The notes under the pieces: generated by a model
The model's database searches: none
What the model was told of the DNA's origin: nothing
The model's input: only the letters and a program-made list of their open reading frames with translations
Program-made: the position numbers and the translations under genes
Shown: piece after piece, positions 47,431 to 56,828 of the stretch
Layout of the letters: the number at the start of each line of letters is the position of its first letter
Position numbering within the stretch: position 1 is the stretch's first letter
Source: Ciborinia camelliae
Taxonomy: Eukaryota > Ascomycota > Leotiomycetes > Helotiales > Sclerotiniaceae
Reading direction: 5' to 3'
NCBI GenBank assembly: GCA_025890175.1
Contig: JANPYM010000003.1
Location: forward strand, 3,395,466-3,459,465
Length of the DNA stretch: 64,000 nucleotides

Positions 47431-47977
47431 CAGTTCCCCTTCCAGAAAAGCAATCAAAAGCCGTATAATTGAAGCTATTCCGACTTTCATTCCAGCTTTT
47501 CCTATACATCCATCCTTTAAACTATCCCCACGTTTTCATACCATCTCTACCTTTATAAACCTAGCACCACATCTCTCAAAACCCGACTTTAAATCTATCC
47601 CATATCATAATCCATCGTAAAACTGCCAACTACAGGACTTATACTTTTAAACCCAACATCAACCCTATATATTTTGTAAATTATCGTTAAAGCCTATCTG
47701 CCTATATATATATCGATCAAAGAATCGTTGAATCATACGTATCGCTATATATTTGTATCGAAAAATTGAAAACTAAAAAAAGTTCGTTAAAAAGATTCGA
47801 ATTTGAATATAAAAAAGGGACAAAAAATATATCTTCACTTTTCATTTAAGAAATCAAAAATATTGGTTATTGGAATTCAACAGCAACAATTAAAACATTA
47901 GTGTATAAAATTTGAATCATAATTTGATATATTAAAACCAAAAACCTTTTTATATCCTATCCCTATATAGATTACCA

Positions 47978-48093
47978 TAAAAAAGTATTCTTAATATAAA
48001 ATATAAAAAAGTTAATTATTTATTATATACAATCTTAAGGTTATATAGACCCACCTAGAGCTTTAGTCGTACCTGCCATATTGGTTCCTAACA
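47978..48093 (-). repeat. LTR copy C (116 bp), partly RIP-mutated
   Basis: The left 65 or so bases have nearly every G changed to A relative to copy B (TGAGGGGGTG has become TAAAAAAGTA). The right 45 or so bases match copy A with little change apart from about 6 extra bases. The switch near 48045 is abrupt. Confidence 0.8.
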
Positions 48094-48097
48094 ATGC

Positions 48098-51000
48098 CCC
48101 AGTGTTGCACCCGCTTCTTTTCTAATACTCCATCATCCCCGAAAACCCAATTGTTGATTATTGGGTGCCGGCTCAAACCGAATGATAGGATCGGCAGTGT
48201 CCGGAAAAGCTCCTGACGCAATATAATATAAAACGATCAAAACAATCACAATAGCTATCAGTTATGAGAGGCTAAATCACACCATCATTTTAATCCCTTC
48301 CCAAAATCCGAAAGACCTCAGGACTTCAATATTTGGAATAAAAGGATTCCCCAAACCAGTTGGATAGTTGCAAATTGATATCAGATGTCCGGCTCCAATT
48401 ATACATGGTACATGTAAGTTACATCAAACTGAAATTTGAGCAAGAAAATCATATGGCTCAGATTGATTCGAGCCCAAGTTAGCTTTGGGGTTTCGAGTAA
48501 TACTAGCTGGGCAGTATCGCATCATCAGTCATATATTCTCGGCAGTGGAACTGCAATTGGGCTTGGGCTCGCAGTTAGCCAAGTGTTAGCATCTCTCACA
48601 ACTTTTCACATTCTCATAAGGGGTGGGATTTAGAGGATTTTCCATGGAGGATTATTTTGCGGTCTTGGGGTGAGCTTTAGCGAAGGGGCTAAATTTGAAA
48701 GTGCGGGGTGGTTAGGACTGAAAAGATATATTTTCTATTGAACTTATTGTATTGTTGTATCGAGCTAGTGTATGTAGAACTATTTTATAACAACATTTTC
48801 TTATTCTTTTCCAGGGAAGATTTTCTCTCCGTGATGAGATGGGAGACTCAATAGTTGCATTCATGCGGTGAGCTCTTGAATCGATGGATCTTATTAGCTG
48901 GATTTTACAATAGCATTGTAATTATATCAATTTACCTTTTCTATATCTCTACTTTCAGTTGCAAAATTCAAACGCTACATACATCAGGATATGGAATTTT
49001 GAATTTGATGGCTAGGCAAAAACAATCGGATTTTCCTATTCAAATCAAGTTGTCTATTGATCTCCCCAAATTGGATGGTTTTCTTTTGTGCAAGTAATAT
49101 TGCTGACGAGAGGTATCCAGCTATACAAGCATTAAAAGAATCGTGGTGATATTTCTAGTAATATTGAATATCCTTGTGTTGTTTTGTCAATAAATCACTT
49201 CCCCAGGTCTCATGAAAGCCTTGAAATTGTGCTTAAATCTACGTCTTTGCACCTTGGATTAGATGTTAGCTCGTTTAAGAGCGAGATTTTGAGACTAGCA
49301 ACTAGGTTGGTCTATGGTTGAATAGTAGTCACGATATCTGTCTTCCTACCCTTAGCTCCCACCACAACTTCTTTCCTTTTCATTGAATAGTATTCTATTT
49401 GGTTTGATTAATTACAACCGCAACGATCTTGGTCGAATATAATTGTACAACTCCTAATCAATTATTCTCCTTCTCGAATCTCGAACACTAAGTCGATTTC
49501 ATCGCCCCCACTATCCCCAGATTCTCTTGACGACGCAACTACTACAGCCAAAGGAGCCCAGAAGCTAAGAATTCCGGAGGTAATCAAAAAGGAAAATAAG
49601 AATGACCATCAACAGTTTGGAATTTCGATGTATGAGCCAATGATGTCCGTTCCACTGCACTGTTTTGTTGTCAAACGAATGCTTCAGTACAGTGACTTTC
49701 ACTATTCTCAACACCCACAGTTCTTTTGCCGAAAATTCGGCCCCCTCTCCTTGAGAATAATCCTTGGGTTCAGTATATACTTTCAGGCCTGAGAAAACTT
49801 TGACTATTCGGTTCCATTTATGAAATTAAGGCTCCGATGTCCAGTTTCATTCACAATAATAAGGGTTTAAATCTTCAATTCGATTCAGGATAATGGAATG
49901 ATAATACCGGCCACTTTTCTAGCTGGGAGAAGATCGTGGATGGGAAGATATGTTTGGAGGCGGTAATGCTGTAGTTGTAGCTCTTTGATCAAGATACTTG
50001 GCCCTCAACTACGTGAGATAGAGGCCGATACGGAGGCAGACGCAATGATGTTCTCTACTTGTTTGATTTGAGCGGAGAACCTTGGGTTGGGTTCAACTGT
50101 TGAGATCTGGACAGTGATAAGAAGCCGCAGTATGTGATGAGCGTAAGAGTCTCTTTCCATGGGCAAAGACGCTTCTGTTTCCATTTAGGGGAAGGTGGCT
50201 CAGGGGTTGTGGTGCCGAAGCTAATGAGATGGGGACAGTTGTGAAACCTCTTGATATTTCAACCCACAGAGCTGCTATTTCAGGAGGCAGATGAGGATGA
50301 CGTCCAAAAGTTTGCAGTTGGTTGTCTCCACCTGGAAGATAAATCTCTCATGACCAGAAATGCAAGTAATCCAGCGGCACTTTATTGGGCTTTGAGAAGA
50401 ATCCTAGGTCCATCCTGCAACGATAATAAGGGGTTCAGAACCCGCATCGGATTCTCTCCTCAAATCCCCCGGGGCTTGGACGCGTCTTCTTGTAAACGCA
50501 CCACAAAGCCTCTAGGAAACAATTCTGCCTCGTCACTTTAGAGCCGACAGCAACTACAAAACTCTGGGCGCAATGACGAGAGGCCGAAAGTATATGAGCA
50601 TTTTAATAACTTTTCGAATAGTCTGAGAAGTATCAGACGAAATTGATTTAGTTATCTGATAAATTCCTGTTCGGGTTAAAGTAAATGCAGTTATTTTCGA
50701 TTCTTGACATAACGCTCACAATATGGTATTGGAAGAGTCGATCCCGCCATCTCGCCAAAGAAATCGAGATTCAAAACTGGTAGCATACTTTTTGAGGTTA
50801 TGAATAATAACACATACTGTGCAAAACTTTGTATTGACGATGTAATGGCTCACTATTCTCGTACCACGCCGACCCTACCTACCTATCAACTAGGCAGGTA
50901 GGTATATTCGTGCCACGGTCTTCTAGAACATTTCACCATGCTTAAGTCCGCTCCGTGCCGCGGCCTATCAGATGAAGCTAATCGATTAGCTTTGACAATC

Positions 51001-51251
51001 TATCAACACGTGATCTTCTATGGCGAATTCCAGAAGAATTAGTATGCTCGATCCGGCAATTGAAGGTATCCATTTCAAAGCTGGATGCATAAAGATTTAT
51101 AACAATCCATTCTTCTATAAACAACTTTTTACTTTATGATTCCTCCTTAACAATTCATTCATTTCTACCACCCTAGACTTGTGCAATATTGCGATTTCGA
51201 TACTCCGTTAATAGCATTCTCTGTTTATTATTGAGGGTATTCACCTTAGGT
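48098..51251. other. Relic-rich spacer between LTR element and LETM1
   Basis: No gene can be defined. A frame open from about 49412 to 49791 reads SISSPPLSPDSLDDATTTAK and then KLRIPEVIKKENKNDHQQFG, which looks like an exon fragment, but it has no early ATG and no partner exon that I can find. A second frame at 50251-50541 (96 codons) is less convincing. The last 150 bases are the LETM1 leader. Confidence 0.4.
48753..48795 (+). repeat. Dispersed TGTTG...CAACA micro-repeat, copy 2
   Basis: Partner of the block at 34912-34956; two bases shorter. It shares an identical 32-bp core and the same terminal pentamers. Confidence 0.65.
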
Positions 51252-52959
51252 ATGAGTACTTCATCAAGAATCGTCCGCAGTGCGGCGCAAACATCATTCA
51301 TAGGAGGTTCGTACCATCTTTCTAGCCCAGCAATAGGGAATCTATGAGTACTGACAACACATACTAGCTCGCGCTCTCCAAAGATCTTCACTCAGTCCTA
51401 CAGCAGCATATTTACGTCGTAATGCTCGAACTCTCCCATCACAAATGCCAGCGCTGGCCATTTTAATCCCGCGAAGAGGTGTAACAACAGATACTCATAC
51501 ATCGGGAGGTTCAAACGGCGTACCGCCACCAGGTTTTAATGCCGAACAAGCCAGAAAACCAATTAAGGAGAACTCGATCAGCTCCAATGCGTCATCAAAA
51601 GCCGCTGCGAAACAAGCCGAGAAACATGAAATAGATCCAATTCCGAACAATGCGGCCACTGGAGTATCGAAAACCGATGCTTCTGAAGGATTGACGCTTT
51701 CGGAATTGGCTGGCTCAACTGGAAAGTCTGTGGAGAAGCTGGATGGCGAGAAAACAGAGAAAAAGTTGACACTTGGACAAAAGATCAAGAAAGAGGCTGC
51801 ACATTACTGGGATGGTACGAAGTTACTGGGGACTGAAATCAAGATCAGTTCACGTTTAGCTTTGAAGATGGCTGCAGGATATGAGCTCAGTCGCAGAGAG
51901 CACAGGCAATTACGAAGAACAGTCCAAGATATGGCTCGATTAGTGCCATTCTCGGTATTTATTCTTGTGCCATTTGCGGAACTACTTCTTCCTATCGCTC
52001 TCAAGCTATTCCCCAATATGCTCCCAAGCACATACGAGGCACAGAAATCAAAAGACGCTAAAGTATCTTCACTTCGAGCAACTCGAAAGGATGTTAGCAA
52101 CTTTTTGCGAAGCACAATGAAAGAGACCGGGCTCCCATTAAGTTCAGCGAATGCTCAAAAGGAGGAGTTCGCGCAATTTTTCCGTAAAGTTCGAGCTACG
52201 GGCGAAACTCCTAGTGCTTCGGAAGTCATTAAGGTCTGCCAAATATTCAAGGACGATTTGACTTTGGACAATCTGTCTCGTCCTCAACTCGTTGGCATGT
52301 GCAGATACATGAATCTCAACACATTTGGTACCGATACCATGCTTCGTTACCAGATCCGTCATCGTATGAGACAAATCAAGAGAGATGACCGAGCTATTAG
52401 TTTTGAGGGCGTGGAAAGTTTGTCTGTTCCGGAACTTCAAGTTGCTTGTCTCAACCGTGGTATTAGGACTCATGGAATGTCTCCTGGCCGACTTCGTGAT
52501 GACCTCCAAGCTTGGTTAGAATTGAGACTGAAGCATGGGGTTCCATCCACATTATTGGTATTGAGCAACGCATTCATGTATGCTCAAGGTAAGGAGGCCG
52601 AATTTTCAACCCAGATTGATGCCCTCACTGGTGTTCTATCATCCATCCCAGAGGAGTTATTCCACGAGATTGAGCTTGAGGTTCACAACGCAGAGGGTGC
52701 TGCCACCAACAAACAACGTCTTGAAGTTCTCAAGGAGCAACAAGAGCTCATCGAGGAAGAAAACGAGCAAAATGAGGAGAACACCGGGGAAGGCAGAGCT
52801 ACCCCAAGAGATAACGAAGATATCGATGAAAAGGAAGAAAGACGAGTGGAAGCCAAAGATGGAGCCGAGAAGGATCAGGTGAATGAGGCAATTGCTGCCG
52901 AGAAAGAGAGTGAACTAGTAAAGCAGGAAGCCAGCAAGGCAAGAGAAGAAAAGCCATAA
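51252..52959 (+). CDS. LETM1-domain mitochondrial inner membrane protein (Mdm38/Ylh47 family)
   Basis: Exons 51252-51306 and 51368-52959 join across a 61-nt intron (GTTCGT donor, TACTGAC branch site, ATACTAG acceptor) to give 548 residues. The first exon is needed to supply a basic, Ser/Arg-rich mitochondrial targeting peptide (MSTSSRIVRSAAQT, then RALQRSSLSQSPTAAYLRRN). The core has KLLGTEIKISSRLALKMAAGYELSRREHRQL, a membrane span FSVFILVPFAELLLPIALKLFPNMLPS, and the ribosome-binding-like LETM1 domain up to about residue 430. A long acidic coiled-coil tail follows. Members act in mitochondrial K+/H+ exchange and in coupling ribosomes to membrane insertion of respiratory proteins. Which of the yeast paralogues it matches cannot be decided here. 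Confidence 0.92.
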
Positions 52960-53800
52960 GCTTAGGCATCCTGATGTGTATATTTGAAAATTCTTCCCTC
53001 TTGTTGTTTTAACAGCTATATCAAGCATTACTTGATCGGGTTTACGCATGGATAAAATGGATTGGATGGGAATGCGATAGAACTTTATAGTTAGTTACCA
53101 GTTATAGAGCGCTGATTGCCATAAGCATCAGTATACCAGTAGCAGCACAGCATAGCATGAAAATAACAATTGAATGCCAATATCTTTTGTAGGTACAGTA
53201 ATCAAACAAACCGCAAACCGCAAACCGCAAACCACAAACCCCCCTTTAAATATTTCTTTGTTTGCGTAGGTCCCTATTTGTGAATACCTAAATGTGACGT
53301 TGAATTATCTAATTACCTAGGTACCTAGTATATCATTGCTTTGAATAGTAGGTAGGTATCTACTTTTAAACTTAACTTTACGGTATTACCGTAACGTTTT
53401 AACTTTTGAAGTGTCAATTTTGAAGGAGTCAATACTACCTACCTGTAGTACATGTACTGTACCTGACCATTTGAAAAAAACGCCAAGCTTAAACAGGGTT
53501 GGTTACGTTACCATTGATGGATGTTTGATGGATGTCATCGGCCCGCGCCTCTCTCTAGAATGTTTGATGAACATTTGAAGCTTCTATGAATCCTTGAGTT
53601 TAAAAATCCCAAAAATTCACTACAATTATACTCACCAGTTTTCAAGTACAAATTATTAAAGATAAATCGCATCGCATTATTCTAAAGCTCATAGAACCTG
53701 ATCCGCAATAATAATACTCAGAAGTTCATTCTCTCATCATTCATCCAAATCATTCCTCCCAAAGCAAGCTCCGATTGCCCCGCGCTTCACAAACGCCGAG
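52960..53800. other. Spacer between LETM1 and SNX4
   Basis: It contains CAAACCG units at 53206-53240 and CCTAGGTACC words near 53315. The right end is the SNX4 promoter and leader. No gene is seen. Confidence 0.6.
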
Positions 53801-55243
53801 ATGGACCACGACGATTTTGCCAATATCGAATGGCAGAACAGTCGACGAGGGCACCCTCGAAGTGATGATGAAAGCGAAGGTCCAGATATCGATAGAAATG
53901 GTGGTGAAAATCAAGCAGGGCCAAGTGCAGATGCTCTGGACCTAGCAGGCGTGGGAGAAGGGGTTCTGGAGTGCATAGTGGGAACACCTATCAAGGAGAA
54001 TGATGGAACGAAAGATGCATTTGTATCTTATCTTGTTACTACGCATGTTCGTCTCCGTCCAATTCTTTCGAGGCGCAGGAACTGATCTGAAACCTAGACT
54101 ACATTTCCCTCTTTCCAAAGACCTACGACTTCGGTCCGCAGACGCTTTACGGATTTTGTCTTTCTATACAATACGCTATTCAAAGAATATCCAGCATGTG
54201 CCGTTCCTCCTCTACCAGACAAGCACAAGATGGAATATGTACGAGGCGATCGATTCGGTGTTGATTTCACCCAGAGACGCGCCAACTCCCTCGCTCGTTT
54301 CCTCACCCGTCTCACTCTTCACCCGGTGCTCCGTCGCAGCGCCATTTTGATAATATTTTTGGAAAGTTCGGACTGGAATGCGACGATGAAGTCCCGCCCT
54401 TCGCGAGGCGCCTCCCGAGACGAGCAGGCTGCAGGAGTCTTTGATAATTTTACGGATACATTTATAAATGCCTTTACCAAAGTCCATAAGCCCGATCAAC
54501 GCTTCATCGAAGTCAAAGGAAAATCCGACAAGCTGGACGAAGACCTTGGCCACATTGAAAAAATCGTCGCTCGTGTCGCCCGTCGTGAAGGGGATCTGGA
54601 AACGGATTACAAAGACCTGGCGGAACAATTCCAACGTCTAATCAATCTAGAGCCCGGAGTCGAACCCAGTGTTCACGCATTTAGCGCCAGTGTGGAAGAT
54701 ACCAGTGCGGGAATCAAAACATTGAAAGATCATACGGATCAGAATTATCTAGGCAGTTTACGGGATATGCAAGCTTACAGCACGGCCGTTAAGAATCTAT
54801 TGAAAGCCCGTGAACAGAAACAACTCGATTTTGAACAATTAACAGAATACCTCGCCAAATCCACCAACGACCGAGAGAACCTCGCTTCATCCCATGGCTC
54901 GGGGGCCCTCACGGGAGCGGGTGGGTTCATCCGGTCGAAAATCGAAGATGTGCGCGGAGTGGACCATGAACAATCTCGGCGCGAGAGGTTACGGCGGTTA
55001 GAACTCCGGATCGAAGAGTTGACGAAGGAAGTGGAAGATGCCAAGAAGACGACGGAAGCGTTTGATGAGGAGGTGGTCAGGGAAGTGGCGGATTTCGAAC
55101 GCATCAAACGCGTCGAGTTTCGTAGTCAGTTGGGGGCCTTGGCCGATGCGCATCGTGAGTTTTATGATGGCGTCGCGAGGATCTGGGAAGGTTATGTGAA
55201 GGAGATGGGGGGTGATGAGGTGGTTAAGGGGGTGGAGGGTTAG
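53801..55243 (+). CDS. SNX4: Sorting nexin-4/Atg24, PX-BAR protein
   Basis: Exons 53801-54046 and 54098-55243 join across a 51-nt intron (GTTCGT donor, AACCTAG acceptor) at phase 0 to give 463 residues. The junction restores SYLVTTHTTFPSFQRPTTSV directly before RRRFTDF, the family form of the PX domain. Within the PX domain (about 60-180), the RRRFTDF arginines and PPLPDKHKMEYVRGDRFG are the PtdIns3P-binding surroundings. The BAR part follows, beginning FINAFTKVHKPDQRF, and is rich in heptad helices to the end. Snx4 recycles Snc1-type SNAREs from endosomes and serves selective autophagy and pexophagy. It acts on endosome and pre-autophagosomal membranes, as a dimer with Snx41/Atg20 in yeast. 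Confidence 0.93.
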
Positions 55244-55312
55244 GTTGGGTTGGGTTGGGTGTTGGGTTAGGTTAGGTTAGGTTGGGGTAGGTTAGGTTGG
55301 GTTAGGTTAGGG
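55235..55312 (+). repeat. GGTTGG/GGTTAGG repeat just after the SNX4 stop
   Basis: Degenerate 5- to 6-base G/T-rich units begin within a few bases of the stop codon and so lie in the likely 3'UTR. Units such as GGTTA differ from the canonical TTAGGG telomere repeat. Confidence 0.8.
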
Positions 55313-56828
55313 GGTGCTATGGAAAGGAAAGGAAAGGAAAGGAAAGGAAAGGATGTTATTGGACGTGATGAGAATGAAATTAAGGGGGGCAAGAAGATAT
55401 GAATGAGGAGGTAATCAATGCAAATGCAATTGCAAGAACAAGAACAAGAACAAGAACAAGAAAGTAGATGAGTGATGGGTGGCTGTTTGTCTTTGTCTTT
55501 GTCGTTGTCGTTGTCTATCTGACGGGGATCCTTTTCGGAATGATTTGATTTGATTTGATATGGTATGATTGTAAGTAGGCAGACAGGCAGACAGGTAGGC
55601 AGGGAGACAGGCAGGCAAGCAGGCAAGTAGGCAAGTAGGCAGGCGGGCAGGCGTTTAAGGGTCTGGTGTTGGTGTTGGTGTTGGATGGGTCTGGTGATGG
55701 TTATACATGGTTATGATTCTTATGATGTTAGGTACGTAGGTGGGGAGGGAGGGAAGGAGAGAAGGAGGGAAGAGGGAGGAGGGAAGGAAAGAGGGTAGTA
55801 GGGTAGTAGGGTAGTAGGGTAGTAGGGTAGTAGGTAGATAAGAATAATGATATATACATACATATATACACATCATACATACACATATACGTACAGTACA
55901 GTACAGTACCAGCCATCAACCGGGTTCGTTCATCCAACGCATCCTACCAAATAACTAATTACCAACTAACTACCCATAATCCATCAACCCATCCATCCAT
56001 CTATCAACCCATCAATCAACCCATCAACCCACCCATCCCCCTATCTTCCCTTATTCCCCATCCATCCCTCAACTCACCTCACCTCACCTATCCCTCAAAC
56101 CTCAAACCTCCCATTTAAAATTTAAAATTTAAAATTTTGATCCCCCCAAAAAATACCCAGATATCTAGATATCCAGATCCCCCAAAAATATATGTAGATA
56201 CCTACCTAGATATTAACTGATAGATATTGATATTAACTAATATTGATTCCGAGCTGGATGGAGATCACCTCACTCTACCTCACTACACCTCGTACGTTTA
56301 CGTTTACATTTCCTTTAAAAGTGTGACTTGAAAAGTGTAACTTTCATCTTTTCTTGCTTTTATTTACTTCTTTGACTTTCGTCTTTACTTTTCTTGCTTT
56401 GCTTTACTTTTCTTTTCTTGCTTTACTTTTCTTTTATCTCTACTTTCATTTTTTTCTCTACTTTTCATGACGGACCGGACCGGACTGGACCGGATCAGAC
56501 CGACTGATCTCTATGTGTATTGATATTTATTCATTTATATTCATTTTTATTTATTTCACACATCAAATTTCACACATCAACACATCAAAATTCGATTCAA
56601 TTCGATTCGATTCCTCTTCAAAATAAAATAAAATGGATTTTCCATGCCTGCCTGCACGCACGCACGCACGCATATCTTCTTTTCCTAGGACACGGTACGG
56701 TACGATACAGTACACTCTCTGTACCAAAACTGCGCAATCCGCAATCCCACTAGGTAGTAGTAACCCATAGTCCACGCATAACAAACATCTATAACATCAA
56801 CTGTTGAACAACAACAACAACATCAACA
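55244..56828. other. Simple-repeat spacer between SNX4 and KEX2 (convergent)
   Basis: It holds GGTTGGGTTGG/GGTTAGG repeats at 55235-55312, GGAAA units at 55320-55353, CAAGAA units at 55430-55458, GGCAGGCA runs at 55575-55650, GTAGTAGG units at 55795-55835, CCATCAACC units near 55980-56030, and TTTAAAA units at 56115-56138. No gene is supported. Confidence 0.65.

Larger units (their letters stand above)
46749..48097 (-). mobile_element. Tandem TRIM-like LTR element (LTR-internal-LTR-internal-LTR)
   Basis: Three direct copies of a 108-116 bp repeat (TGAGGGGG...TAACA on the plus strand) alternate with two related internal segments of 460 and 547 bp. The outermost flanks are ATGC at 46749-46752 and ATGC at 48094-48097, a 4-bp target duplication. 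Read on the minus strand the repeats start TGTTA and end CCTCA. They are followed by TGGTAACC (a tRNA-primer-like site) at the inner edge of the middle LTR, and preceded by a purine-rich GGAAGGGGAACTG before the middle LTR. These are the marks of an LTR retrotransposon in the minus orientation. There is no gag, protease or polymerase frame, so it fits a terminal-repeat retrotransposon in miniature. The right-hand unit is heavily C-to-T/G-to-A mutated. It may instead be the remains of a larger element that recombined. Confidence 0.8.
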
